The notes under the pieces were generated by a model. That model did not search any database. It was given only the letters and a program-made list of their open reading frames with translations, and had not been told where the DNA came from. 55,947 nt of DNA from NCBI RefSeq assembly GCF_009765735.1, contig NZ_LMUW01000104.1:6796-62742 (forward strand), given 5' to 3'. The position numbers and the translations under genes were made by a program. This document shows positions 47,974 through 55,947 of this stretch, piece by piece. This DNA comes from Xenophilus sp. L33. Its GTDB lineage: Bacteria; Pseudomonadota; Gammaproteobacteria; Burkholderiales; Burkholderiaceae_C. Each line of letters starts with the position of its first letter. The first letter of the stretch is position 1.

Positions 47974-49590
47974 TCACTGGACCGGCGCGAGTGTCGGGCG
48001 CTGGATGGTCGCGTCGCTGCCGGGCAGCGAGGCATCGGCCAACGGGCCTTCGTTCCACCAGCCGCCGCCGAGCGACTGGAACAGCGCGGCGGTGTCGGCG
48101 AAGCGCGCCGCCTGCGCCTGCACCAGGCTGATGCGGGTCTGCTGGTAGGTGCGCTGCGCGTCGAGCAGTTGCAGGTAGCTCACCGCGCCCAGCTTGTACT
48201 GGTTGTTCGACAGGTCGAGCGACTGGCGGGCCAGCGACTCGGCCTCGGCCTGGGTACGCAGCGACGAAGCGTCGAACTCGATCGCCCGCAGCGAATCGGC
48301 CACGTTCTGGAAGGCGGTCAGCACGGTCGACTTGTATTGCGCCTGCGACTGGTCGAAGGCGGCCTCGGCCGCGCGCTTCTTCGCGCTCAGCGCGCCGCCG
48401 TTGAAGATCGGCTGCGTGACGCCGGCGGCCAGGCTCCAGATGATGGTCGGCGAGGTGAACAGGTCGGCGCCGCGGTTGGCGGCCGTGCCGTAGTCGGCGC
48501 TCAGGTTGAACTGCGGATACTGGGCCGCGGTCGCGACGCCGACCTGGGCGCTGGCCTGGTGCAGCAGCGCTTCGCTGGCGCGCACGTCGGGCCGCTGGCG
48601 CACCAGCGCCGAGGGCAGCGAGACCGGCAGGTCCTCAGGCAGCTGCAGCGAATCGAGCTGGAATTCGGGCAGGCCCATCTCGCTCGGCAGCCGGCCGGCG
48701 TAGACCGCCAGCTGGTGGCGCGCCTGGGCCAGCGAGTTCTCGAGCGCCGGCAGGGTGGCGCGGGTCTGCGCGACCTGCGTCTGCTGGGTCAGCACCGAGG
48801 CCTTGGACACCGCGCCGGAGGTGAACTGCACGTTGACCACCTTGAGCGCCTGCTCTTCCAGCGCCAGCACGTCCAGCGTCGCCTTGAGCTGCGCCCGCAG
48901 CGACGCCTCGCGGATCGCGGTGGTGACCACGTTCCCGGCCAGCGTGAGGTAGACGCCCTCGACCTGGAAGCGCTGGTAGTCGACCTGCGCCGCCAGCCCT
49001 TCGAGCGTGCGGCGGTTGCCGCCGAAGACGTCCAGCTGGTAGGAGACGTTCGGCGTGATGTTGATCGTGTTGTAGTCGGTCGCGACCTCGCTGAAGCCGG
49101 TGCTGAGCACCGGCGCGCGCTGCCGGGTGAAGCCGGCCTGCAGGCCGACGTTCGGGTAGAGCAGCGCGCCGTTCTCCGCGGTGAGGGTTTCCTGCGCCTG
49201 GCGCAGCGCCGCCTGGGCGGCGGCCAGGTTCGGGTTCTGCGCCATCGCCGACTTCAGCAGCTGGTCGAGCGAGTCGGACTTGAAGAGCGTCCACCACTGG
49301 CCCGGGATGTCCTGCGCGGTCAGCAGGTGCTGGGCCGCGCCGGCCGTCACGGGCGCCGAGTCGGTGCTCGTGGGCACCGGGGTCGGCGTGTAGGCGTCCG
49401 ACGCGGTGGTGCCGGTGGCCGCGGCCGGCGGCGGCGGCGAGGTGAAGTTCGGGCCGAGCGTGCAGCCGGCGAGGAACAGCCCCGCCAGAGCGCCGACGAG
49501 CCAGGCCTTGCGTGCCATCGGCGGCGCGACGGCGCCCGGCTGGCCGCACGACGGTGCAGGAGCGCCGGTGTGGGCGCCTGGATGGGACAT
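47974..49590 (-). CDS. NodT-family outer-membrane efflux lipoprotein
   Basis: This 538-residue protein is a TolC/OprM-like channel with two outer-membrane efflux repeats. A lipobox, LAGC, follows a hydrophobic stretch (WLVGALAGLFLAGC), and the mature part starts TLGPNF. The start at 49590 has GGAGAG upstream but puts about 24 polar residues before the signal peptide; ATG 49518 (MARKAWLV) would give a standard signal but has no visible ribosome site. It is the first gene of the operon, ahead of adaptor and pump, an order that is less common. The 252-bp upstream gap holds the promoter; I see no clear operator. Confidence 0.9.
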   Translation of the reverse strand: MSHPGAHTGAPAPSCGQPGAVAPPMARKAWLVGALAGLFLAGCTLGPNFTSPPPPAAATGTTASDAYTPTPVPTSTDSAPVTAGAAQHLLTAQDIPGQWWTLFKSDSLDQLLKSAMAQNPNLAAAQAALRQAQETLTAENGALLYPNVGLQAGFTRQRAPVLSTGFSEVATDYNTINITPNVSYQLDVFGGNRRTLEGLAAQVDYQRFQVEGVYLTLAGNVVTTAIREASLRAQLKATLDVLALEEQALKVVNVQFTSGAVSKASVLTQQTQVAQTRATLPALENSLAQARHQLAVYAGRLPSEMGLPEFQLDSLQLPEDLPVSLPSALVRQRPDVRASEALLHQASAQVGVATAAQYPQFNLSADYGTAANRGADLFTSPTIIWSLAAGVTQPIFNGGALSAKKRAAEAAFDQSQAQYKSTVLTAFQNVADSLRAIEFDASSLRTQAEAESLARQSLDLSNNQYKLGAVSYLQLLDAQRTYQQTRISLVQAQAARFADTAALFQSLGGGWWNEGPLADASLPGSDATIQRPTLAPVQ

Positions 49591-49842
49591 GGAACTCTCC
49601 GATTGGGCGAAGGTCAGGCGCCGGCGCCACGAGGCGTGCGGCGGTCGACGCAAAGGCCGGTATTGTGTATGAGTGCAAGAAGGCCGCTGACACCGTCCTG
49701 CCACTTTGCTGCAGTGCACGAATATCGGCCGATCCGGCGCTGAGCGTAGCGCTCCCGGCGCTTCCCGGCAACTACTGACCCGCGAGACAGCAAGGAAAAT
49801 GCAACAAAAAGCAAGAAGCGCGCCGAGCGCCGGCGTGCGTTT

Positions 49843-50835
49843 TCAGGCCCGCCGCGATTCCAGCGGATAGATGCTCAGGTAGAGCGGCTGGGCGCCGCGC
49901 AGGACGCGCAGCACGCACAGCTTGCCGATGCGCGACTCGTCGAGCAGGCGCTGCAGGTCGTCCACGGTGCGCGCGGGCGCGCCGTCGATGCCGACCACCA
50001 GGTCGTCGGTCCTGAGGCCCGCCAGGGCGGCCGGCGAGCCGGCTTGCACCTCCGACACCCGCACGGCGCTGTCCTGCTCGATCTCCAGGAAACGAGCCAC
50101 CCGGCGCGACACCGGAACCGTGCTGCCCGACAGGCCGATGAAGGCACGGCGAACCCGGCCGTGGCTGAACAGCTGAGTGACCACCCACTGTGCGGAGTTC
50201 ACGGCGACCGCGAAGCAGATCGCCTGGGCGCCCGGGATGATCGCGGTGTTGACCCCGATCACCCGACCGCGGCTGTCCAGCAGCGGGCCGCCGGAGTTGC
50301 CGGGATTCAGCGCCGCGTCGGTCTGGATCACGTTGTCGATCATCCGGCCGGCGCTGGAGCGCAGCGACCGCCCGAGGGCGGAGACGATGCCGCTGGTGAC
50401 CGTGTGGTTGAAGCCCAGCGGGTTGCCGATCGCGATCGCGATCTGCCCGACCCGCAGCCGGGAGGAGTCGCCCAGTTCCAGGTGCGGCAGGTTGCGGCTG
50501 GCGCCGATGCGCAGCACCGCGAGGTCGGTGTCCGGGTCTTCGCCGACCAGTTGCGCCTCGGAGCGGGTGCCGTCCGGGCGCACCACCTCGAGCGCGGTGG
50601 CGCCATGCACCACGTGGCTGTTGGTCAGCAGGTAGCCGTCGGGCGTGAAGAGGAAGCCCGAGCCCGCGCCGCCCTGGCGGCCGCGCGGGCCGTCCTTGTG
50701 GGCGCCGATGTAGACCACCGCGTCCTGCACCCGTTCGACGGTCGAGGCGATGGTCTCCGAGTAGGCGTCGAGCAGCGAGTCGTCGCTGATCGCCAAGGCG
50801 TCCGGAGGCGCGGGGAAGTCTGGTCGTGCACCCAT
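49843..50835 (-). CDS. HtrA/DegP-like trypsin-family protease with one PDZ domain, no signal peptide
   Basis: This protein of 330 residues has the S1C catalytic triad H74 (NSHVVH), D104 (DTDLAVL) and S181 (NPGNSGGPL), then one PDZ domain (about 245-325). The N-terminus (MGARPDFPAPPDALAISDD) is polar, with no signal peptide or membrane helix, so a cytosolic location is predicted, unlike DegP/DegQ. The start at 50835 has AGGA upstream and a sensible N-terminus. It follows the amidohydrolase gene by about 60 bp on the same strand. Confidence 0.88.
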   Translation of the reverse strand: MGARPDFPAPPDALAISDDSLLDAYSETIASTVERVQDAVVYIGAHKDGPRGRQGGAGSGFLFTPDGYLLTNSHVVHGATALEVVRPDGTRSEAQLVGEDPDTDLAVLRIGASRNLPHLELGDSSRLRVGQIAIAIGNPLGFNHTVTSGIVSALGRSLRSSAGRMIDNVIQTDAALNPGNSGGPLLDSRGRVIGVNTAIIPGAQAICFAVAVNSAQWVVTQLFSHGRVRRAFIGLSGSTVPVSRRVARFLEIEQDSAVRVSEVQAGSPAALAGLRTDDLVVGIDGAPARTVDDLQRLLDESRIGKLCVLRVLRGAQPLYLSIYPLESRRA

Positions 50836-50894
50836 GATTCGTTCCTGTCTGCCGACATATCTGGTGCCGGCGGGAGCGAACGCAAGTCGGGCGC

Positions 50895-51758
50895 TCAGGC
50901 CACGGGCAGGCGGTAGAAGTCGGCCGCGGTGCCGCCGCGCACCCGGGCGAGTTCTACCGGCGCGAGCGCCGCCAGCGCGGCGTCCATGGCCGACCAGACC
51001 TTGGCGTAGCCGCCGCGCAGCAGCGCCACCGGCCAGTCGCTGCCGAGCATCAGCCGCTCCGGACCGAAGCAGGCCAGCGCGTGGTCGATGCTGCGCCGCA
51101 CGTCCGCCGGCTGCCAGCGGTCGCCCTCGCCGACGTCCAGCCCCGAGATCTTGGCGAAGACGTTCGGCGCGCGGGCGGCCTGCGCCAGTCCCGCCGCCCA
51201 GGTGGCGAAGGCGGCATCGCCGGGCGGCGGCTTGCCCAGGTGGTCCAGCACGATGCGCAGCCGCGGCAGCGTCGCCGCCAGCCGCGACAGGTTCTCCAGA
51301 TGGCGCGGCAGGATGCCGACGTAGTCGAAGGCCAGGCCGCGCGCGGCGACCCGGCCGAGGCCTTCGACGACGGCCGGCCGCAGGATCCAGTCCGGATCGG
51401 GCTCGACGTTGATCAGGTGCCTGACGCCGACCAGCCGAGGCTCGCCGGCCAGCGCCTGGAGCACGCGGTCGACCTCGTCGGGCCGCTCCAGCGGCACCCA
51501 GCCGACCACGCCGGCGATCCAGTCGTGGCGCCGGGCGTTGGCCAGCAGCGCGGCGTTCTCGTCGGGATGGTCGGCGGCCTCGACCGTGATGCAGGCGTCG
51601 ACGCCGGCGGCATCCATGGCGGCGCGCAGCGGCTCGGGACCGAAGTCGCGGCGCAGCGGCGCGAAGGCGGCGTCGCCGGCGTAGGGCGGCTCGTCCATCC
51701 AGGAAGTCTGGTAGCTGCCGTGGCGCCAGAAGTGCTGGTGGGCGTCGATGACGGTCAA
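50895..51758 (-). CDS. COG3618-type amidohydrolase, sugar-lactonase/PDC-lactonase-like
   Basis: The 287-residue TIM-barrel hydrolase has the H-x-H motif in VIDAHQHFWR, HLINVEPDPDW, LDHLGKPPP and GSDWP. The family includes 2-pyrone-4,6-dicarboxylate lactonase (LigI) and L-fuconolactonase, which open lactones. Its ATG overlaps the stop of the HugZ-like gene (ATGA). No sugar-dehydrogenase genes are near, so an aromatic-lactone role is as likely as a sugar one. Confidence 0.85.
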   Translation of the reverse strand: MTVIDAHQHFWRHGSYQTSWMDEPPYAGDAAFAPLRRDFGPEPLRAAMDAAGVDACITVEAADHPDENAALLANARRHDWIAGVVGWVPLERPDEVDRVLQALAGEPRLVGVRHLINVEPDPDWILRPAVVEGLGRVAARGLAFDYVGILPRHLENLSRLAATLPRLRIVLDHLGKPPPGDAAFATWAAGLAQAARAPNVFAKISGLDVGEGDRWQPADVRRSIDHALACFGPERLMLGSDWPVALLRGGYAKVWSAMDAALAALAPVELARVRGGTAADFYRLPVA

Positions 51759-52264
51759 GGCTGCGGCTCCGGGGTCGAGACGAGCAGCGACGGATCGAAG
51801 TCCCGCGCCGCGCCGAAGCCGGCGACATGGCGACCGCGCAGCGGCTGCAGGGCGAAGAAGCGGAAGTCGCCCAGTTCGGTCATCGGCTCGGCTTCGGGGA
51901 AGCGGGCCAGGTAGACGGCGCGGCAGGCCTCCTCGTCGGCGCTGCCGCGCTCCAGGGGCACGGCCAGCGCCTGCAGGCTCAGGCGCGGCAGCGCATGCAC
52001 CGGCTCGTCCGGCCGCTCGGCCTGCATCACCATCAGCGCGACCTGCGGCCGGGCGAGCAGGTAGGGCGTGTGCACCGCCAGTCCGCTCAGGTGCACCACC
52101 AGCCAGCCTCGCGACGGCTCGATCGCGAACGGCACCATCGAAACGAAAGGCGCGCCCGCCTCGTCCAGGGTGCCGAGGGCGGCGATGCGGTGGGTCTGCA
52201 GCAGCGCGTGCAGCTCGCGGTCCAGCCGCGGGGCGTGCGCGGAGATCGACGTCGGCTCAGCCAT
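51755..52264 (-). CDS. HugZ/pyridoxamine-5'-phosphate-oxidase-fold protein
   Basis: This 169-residue split-barrel protein has the N-terminal LLQTHRIAALGTLDEAGAPFVSMVPFAI block and the C-terminal PLRGRHVAGFGAARDF, both typical of HugZ-like haem-utilisation and flavin/haem-binding proteins. It may bind FMN or haem in the cytosol. It is translationally coupled to the amidohydrolase gene by a 4-bp overlap. The start at 52264 is preferred to one 51 bp upstream. Confidence 0.82.
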   Translation of the reverse strand: MAEPTSISAHAPRLDRELHALLQTHRIAALGTLDEAGAPFVSMVPFAIEPSRGWLVVHLSGLAVHTPYLLARPQVALMVMQAERPDEPVHALPRLSLQALAVPLERGSADEEACRAVYLARFPEAEPMTELGDFRFFALQPLRGRHVAGFGAARDFDPSLLVSTPEPQP

Positions 52265-52403
52265 GCAAGAGGCCTCGGCCGAAAGCAATCCTCCGATTGC
52301 GGCAATAGTTGGCATTCGCTGACACCGTCATAGGCCTTGAAGCCAATGGCGCCAGCTTGCATCGGTCGATAAAGTTGAAACAAGAGATTTCAAGGAGCCC
52401 GTC

Positions 52404-52676
52404 ATGCTCACCCCGTTGCAAAAAGCCAATGTGCTCGGCAAGGCCGGCGTCAAGATCCCGGCCTGCCCCGACCGCCGCGCCGCCGAACTGGCCACCGACC
52501 TGCGCGCGGGCGCCGGCGCCGAGACGGCGATGATGAACTGGATCCGCGCGATCGAGGTGCTTTTCGCCACCTATGCGGCCGCCCGTGCCGCCAAGAGCCT
52601 GCGGGAAGCCGAGGAGGCGCGCAGCATGGTCATGCTGCGGCAGCTCTCGGCCCGTTCCTGGAGCGAAGCCGCCTGA
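52404..52676 (+). CDS. Small conserved hypothetical protein
   Basis: This 90-residue protein has AAGGAG before its ATG. It is mostly helical, with an Ala-rich middle (WIRAIEVLFATYAAARAAKS) and a charged tail. I do not recognise a family. It is divergent from the HugZ-like gene; the 139-bp gap holds the promoters. Confidence 0.6.
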   Translation: MLTPLQKANVLGKAGVKIPACPDRRAAELATDLRAGAGAETAMMNWIRAIEVLFATYAAARAAKSLREAEEARSMVMLRQLSARSWSEAA

Positions 52677-52781
52677 TATCACTCACGCGCCGGCGGCCTA
52701 CCCCGGAAGGCCGCGCCGTCGCACAGGCGCCCCGATCGCGCCGCGCCATGCTGGAAACCATCCTCGCTCCGGAGCCGATCC

Positions 52782-53141
52782 ATGCGCCGACACCGCCTCC
52801 TCGCCGCCTTTCCCGTGCTGGCATTCGCCCTCTTCGCCAGTGCCGCCGCTCAGGCGCAGGCCGATCTCTCGCAAGCCCAGCAGACCTACGAGGACACGCT
52901 CGCCAGCTGCAACAGCGGCGTCTATCCGACACCCGAGCGCAACGCCTGTGTGCGCGACGCCGGCGCCGCGCTTGATCGCGCGCGCGGCGTGCAGGCCACC
53001 GACACCGAAGTGCAGTCGAACGACGAGCGCGCCACCATCGTGACGCCGGTCGGCACGCCGGCCCCGACCGGCGGCGACGACACCGTCACCTCGCGCGACG
53101 GCCGCGCGATCATCGTGCTGCCGGCCGACGGCCAGCGCTGA
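52782..53141 (+). CDS. Small secreted protein with a signal peptide
   Basis: This 119-residue protein has a clear signal peptide (residues 1 to about 26, RLLAAFPVLAFALFASAAAQAQ) and GGAG upstream. The mature part has two cysteines (SCNSG, ACVRD) that could form a disulfide, and a Thr/Gly/Asp-rich C-terminus. It is unassigned; probably periplasmic. It lies about 40 bp before a zinc-ribbon-like gene. Confidence 0.65.
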   Translation: MRRHRLLAAFPVLAFALFASAAAQAQADLSQAQQTYEDTLASCNSGVYPTPERNACVRDAGAALDRARGVQATDTEVQSNDERATIVTPVGTPAPTGGDDTVTSRDGRAIIVLPADGQR

Positions 53142-53182
53142 GCCCGAAAATGGCGCCGGGGCGCCCGGCTAACATGGCCGCC

Positions 53183-53440
53183 ATGGCCAATCCCAATCAG
53201 CAGCGTCAGGACGAACTCAAGAAGATGGTGCTGTGCGCCAGTTGCACGGGCATCCAGCGCAACTGGCGGCGCGCGCCCGGCCATGCCGAACTGGTGCAGG
53301 TGTCCAGCCGCAAGGCCGAACGCGAAGGCGGCCGCACGGTCAACGTCACCACCTACCGCTGCGACGCCTGCGGCACCCGGTGGGAATACGAGAACGACAA
53401 GACCGACCAGCAGCGCGGCTGGTCCGTGGTCGGCCGCTAG
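53183..53440 (+). CDS. Small zinc-ribbon-like hypothetical protein
   Basis: This 85-residue protein has an N-terminal CASC pair and a C-terminal YRCDACGTRWEYE pair of cysteines, which suggests one zinc-binding site. The remainder is basic and charged. I see no known family. ATG 53183 is preferred; ATG 53174 is an alternative. Nucleic-acid or protein binding is possible but not shown. Confidence 0.6.
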   Translation: MANPNQQRQDELKKMVLCASCTGIQRNWRRAPGHAELVQVSSRKAEREGGRTVNVTTYRCDACGTRWEYENDKTDQQRGWSVVGR

Positions 53441-53517
53441 TTTTTCCTGCCGGACGTAACATTCGTCCTCGTCCCGCCGCCTTTGCGCGGGACCGTCATC
53501 CGACCGAGGAGCTGGCC

Positions 53518-53781
53518 ATGGGCATGGGTTTTCTTGCGAGCATCAGCGCCGAGAACGCGCACGAAATCCCGCTCGGCGAGGTCCGTGACCCGATCGCCCG
53601 ATTCACCGCCGCGGCCGCCGAGCTGGGGTTGATCCGGCCCGGCGACAAGCTGGACCGCAACGTGATCGACCTGTGCCTGCGGGTGGTGGAGATGGCCGCG
53701 GAGATCGGCGACAGCTGCCCGATCCGCGGCGGCATGGGCGCTACCGCCGGCGATCACATCCGGGCGGAGCTCTGCGAGTAG
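53518..53781 (+). CDS. Small conserved hypothetical protein
   Basis: This 87-residue protein starts with ATG 53518, which has GAGGAGCT upstream. It is helical and acidic, with two cysteines (LCLRV, SCPIRGG). No family is recognised. It is convergent with the small gene at 53782; the two stops are adjacent. Confidence 0.6.
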   Translation: MGMGFLASISAENAHEIPLGEVRDPIARFTAAAAELGLIRPGDKLDRNVIDLCLRVVEMAAEIGDSCPIRGGMGATAGDHIRAELCE

Positions 53782-53982
53782 CTACCACTCGCCCAGGCTG
53801 CGCACCCGCTGGTCGACGTCCAGGCGCTCCCATTGCTCGCGGGCCCTCTCGGCGTCGCGCTGGCGCTGGCCGCTGACGGTGCCGTAGACGCGCGCGAAGG
53901 CCTTCACGACGCGGTTGCGGGCTTTGGGTGTGGGCACGGCATGGCGCTTCGCCTGCCGGCCGTGGCTGCTGGTGAGTCGCAT
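53782..53982 (-). CDS. Small basic hypothetical protein
   Basis: This 66-residue protein starts MRLTSSHGRQAKRHAVPTPK and has GGAGG before ATG 53982. It is strongly basic in the first half and has an acidic/aromatic end (DVDQRVRSLGEW). It is divergent from the haloacid dehalogenase gene across a 155-bp gap that holds the promoters. Function unknown; DNA binding or regulation is possible. Confidence 0.6.
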   Translation of the reverse strand: MRLTSSHGRQAKRHAVPTPKARNRVVKAFARVYGTVSGQRQRDAERAREQWERLDVDQRVRSLGEW

Positions 53983-54137
53983 GGCGTGTTCCTCCAACGG
54001 GTGTCGGACCTGATGGTCGATGATCCCAGCGAACACCGTGTGACAGTGAAAAAGCTTCGTGACTTAATTCGCGCTGTACGCAACAAACGCCACGTGCGAG
54101 GCCTTCCGATCGCCTCGGGGCATAAAGGAGAAGCATC

Positions 54138-54809
54138 TTGAATCGCATCCGGGCCATCGTCTTCGACCTCTACGGCACCCTCTTCGACGTCCATTCGGTG
54201 GCGGCGCAGGCCGAAGCCTTCTTCCCCGGGCGCGGTCGCGAGCTGAGCCTGCTGTGGCGGCAGAAGCAGCTCGAATACACGTGGCTGCGCAGCCTCATGG
54301 GCCGCTACGCCAGCTTCGAGCAGGTGACCGACGACGCGCTGGTCTTCGCCTGCAACGCGCTTGGGCTGCCGCTCGATGCGGCGCGCCGGCAGACACTGGG
54401 CGATGCCTACCTGCAGCTACGACCCTTTCCCGAAGTGCCTGCCACGCTGCAGTCCTTGAATCGGCAGGGGCTGCCGCTGGCGATCCTGTCGAACGGCTCG
54501 GTCCGCTCGATCGACCAGGTGGTCCGTCACGCCGGGCTGCTGGATCGATTCGCCCACCTGATCAGCGTCGAGGCCGTGGGCATCTTCAAGCCGCACGACC
54601 GCGCCTACGAACTGGGCGAGCAGCACCTGGGCCTGCCACGTTCGTCGATCCTCTTTGTGTCGTCGAACGCCTGGGACGCGGCCGGCGCGCACGGCTTCGG
54701 CTACCGGGTGTGCTGGGTCGACCGTCAAGGGCAGGCCTTCGACGAACTGGGCGAGCGGCCGGACCACGTGGTGCGCGGCATCGACGAGATCCCGCCGCTG
54801 CTGGCGTGA
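54138..54809 (+). CDS. HAD-family haloacid dehalogenase type II (TTG start)
   Basis: This 223-residue protein starts at TTG with AAGGAG upstream. It has the HAD nucleophile D10 (FDLYGTLFD), a serine/threonine in LSNGS, K in GIFKPHD and the acidic motif IV region [10 protein letters not shown]. Type II enzymes of this kind remove halide from L-2-haloacids; the same fold also serves phosphatases. Substrate not determined. No haloacid transporter is nearby. Confidence 0.88.
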   Translation: MNRIRAIVFDLYGTLFDVHSVAAQAEAFFPGRGRELSLLWRQKQLEYTWLRSLMGRYASFEQVTDDALVFACNALGLPLDAARRQTLGDAYLQLRPFPEVPATLQSLNRQGLPLAILSNGSVRSIDQVVRHAGLLDRFAHLISVEAVGIFKPHDRAYELGEQHLGLPRSSILFVSSNAWDAAGAHGFGYRVCWVDRQGQAFDELGERPDHVVRGIDEIPPLLA

Positions 54810-54881
54810 GACGGCAGCCGCCGCGGATTCGCAATATCCGTGAGAATATAGCGATCGAACCGAACCCGACCCGCTCCTCAC

Positions 54882-55091
54882 GTGCCGAACCCTGACTTGC
54901 TCGCCGAAGAAATCGTTGCCTGGGAACTGGTCCCGACCGGCGTGGAAGACGCACTCGCGCTCAGCCTGCGCACCCAGCAGGGCGACGAGTTCGGCTTCGT
55001 GCTGACCGCGTCCGATGCCGAGGCTCTCCGCGCCGCGCTGGAGGAAGCAGGCGGCCGGCGCCGTGCCGGCCGCGAGCGTTCCGAAGTCTGA
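54882..55091 (+). CDS. Small hypothetical protein (GTG start)
   Basis: This 69-residue protein starts at GTG with no clear ribosome site. It has a beta-strand-rich first half and a helical, basic C-terminus. No family is recognised. It lies 72 bp after the dehalogenase and is convergent with the PA2169-like gene. Confidence 0.45.
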   Translation: MPNPDLLAEEIVAWELVPTGVEDALALSLRTQQGDEFGFVLTASDAEALRAALEEAGGRRRAGRERSEV

Positions 55092-55098
55092 GCCTTTC

Positions 55099-55947
55099 TC
55101 AAGCCTGGGCCTTCGCCGCGTCGCGCAGCGCGCGGATCTGGTCGTGGTTGCGTCGGGTGCCATCGGCCTGGCGCTGCACCACGCCGCGGACGTCGGCCGG
55201 CAGCGGCTTGTCGAGCGCCTTGCGGTAGTGGTCCATGGCGCTGTCCTCGCCGCTTTCGCACGATTCGAGGATCGACGCTTCGCTGTTCGCGCCGAGCGAG
55301 CCCTTCACATGCACCCAGCCGCGATGCAGCGCGCCGGTGGCGGTGCCTCCGTCCGCCGGCTTGCCGCCGTAGCTGGCGATCAGCTGCAGCAGTTCGGCCT
55401 CGGCCTGGCGACAGCCTTCGGCGCGGCTGACGAAGAGCGTCTTGGCGGCGCTGGACTTCACTTCGTCGGCACAGGCGAGGAAGCCGTAGCCGCCGTCGCG
55501 CGTGGTTTCGAGCAGGTCGTTCAGCACATCGACCACGTCGTCGCGGGACATCGAGGCGTCGTCACGGCCGAAGCGGTCGACCTCGGCGTCGCCGCTGAAG
55601 TAGACGGTGTCGGCGCGCTCCCAGGCGGCACGGCTGGCCGGGCGGGCCTGCGGCCAGGTCAGCGAGGAATCGCCGCGGCGGGCTTCCCATTCGGCGGCCA
55701 GCGACGGCTCCATGGCTTCGAAGTCCTGGCCCAGGCTGGAGCGGCCGGTGTAGCCGAGCTCGAAGGCCGGCGCGTAGTCGTCGTAGGTCTGGCCGACTTC
55801 GTAGAACGGCTCCTGCTCGTAGTTGGCGCGCCAGTAGGCGTTCTCGACGGTCGGATTGACCCGCTCGGCGACGGCCTTGCCGCCCAGGCCGCCGACGACC
55901 GCGCCGGCCACCAGGCCGACCGCCGCGCCGATGGGGCCGCCGATCGC
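55099..55947 (-). CDS. PA2169/DUF2383-type four-helix-bundle protein, N-terminus cut by the window edge
   Basis: The 283 codons visible run open to the right edge, so the start is outside. The N-terminal part has a Gly/Ala zipper (AIGGPIGAAVGLVAGAV, then GGLGGKAVAERVNP), which suggests membrane association or packing. The C-terminal half (DDVVDVLNDLLETTRDGGYGF...) is a four-helix bundle of the ferritin-like PA2169/DUF2383 family. Function is not established; stress-related roles are commonly proposed. Confidence 0.8.
   Translation of the reverse strand, partial: AIGGPIGAAVGLVAGAVVGGLGGKAVAERVNPTVENAYWRANYEQEPFYEVGQTYDDYAPAFELGYTGRSSLGQDFEAMEPSLAAEWEARRGDSSLTWPQARPASRAAWERADTVYFSGDAEVDRFGRDDASMSRDDVVDVLNDLLETTRDGGYGFLACADEVKSSAAKTLFVSRAEGCRQAEAELLQLIASYGGKPADGGTATGALHRGWVHVKGSLGANSEASILESCESGEDSAMDHYRKALDKPLPADVRGVVQRQADGTRRNHDQIRALRDAAKAQA

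Overview
The window is about 56 kb of very GC-rich DNA (G/C third positions dominate) from a metabolically versatile betaproteobacterium. The best match is Burkholderiales, family Comamonadaceae, Variovorax-like. This rests on a Bug/TctC-type periplasmic receptor beside an MmgE/PrpD gene, a dense set of acyl-CoA and ring-degradation genes, a NodT/RND efflux operon, and a palindromic intergenic repeat of a kind I associate with Comamonadaceae. I see no rRNA, tRNA, CRISPR array, insertion sequence or phage gene, so this looks like chromosomal accessory catabolism. No stretch longer than about 250 bp lacks a gene.

Layout. 1-3.3 kb: a ThDP-dependent enzyme and two divergent, paralogous TetR regulators. 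3.4-7 kb: a secreted Gly/Ser-rich protein, a GAF protein, and an MmgE/PrpD plus Bug receptor operon. 7-9.6 kb: a two-gene flavoprotein/SAM-methyltransferase lipid-modification pair resembling actinobacterial BfaA-BfaB (TmsA-TmsB). 9.8-16.3 kb: an aromatic-acid operon with Rieske oxygenase alpha, extradiol dioxygenase, oxygenase beta, cis-diol dehydrogenase, TetR, ring-fission hydrolase, an ACMSD-like amidohydrolase and a Rieske ferredoxin. Its gene order resembles the p-cumate (cmt) operon. 16.5-19.2 kb: a VIT/VWA protein with a MerR regulator.

19.4-40.9 kb is a large acyl-CoA catabolic region in several transcripts. On the minus strand are an acyl-CoA ligase, a PaaG-like isomerase, a PECR-like enoyl-CoA reductase, a Nudix hydrolase, a MarR regulator, a BKACE enzyme and a 3-hydroxyacyl-CoA dehydrogenase. 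On the plus strand is a long run starting with an HMG-CoA-synthase-like/DUF35 fusion that has lost its catalytic Cys and His, followed by an SCP2-type thiolase, BadH- and BadI-like ring-cleavage enzymes, a crotonase with an orphan C-terminal domain, an itaconate-type RipA/RipB/RipC module (CoA-transferase, MaoC hydratase, CitE lyase), two acyl-CoA dehydrogenases, a DECR-like dienoyl-CoA reductase and a second CoA ligase. Together these could activate an alicyclic carboxylic acid, move or reduce double bonds, open the ring hydrolytically at a 2-ketocyclohexanecarboxyl-CoA, and degrade the resulting (probably branched) dicarboxyl-CoA to acetyl-CoA and pyruvate. With the cumate-like operon next door, a working hypothesis is catabolism of C10 cyclic monoterpenoid or alkyl-cyclohexane/alkyl-benzene carboxylates.

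40.8-56 kb: a membrane protein, a carotenoid-cleavage-type oxygenase with a divergent TetR and two matching operators, an RND tripartite efflux operon, a cytosolic HtrA-like protease, a COG3618 amidohydrolase with a HugZ-like protein, several small conserved genes, a haloacid dehalogenase, and a PA2169-like protein cut by the right edge.
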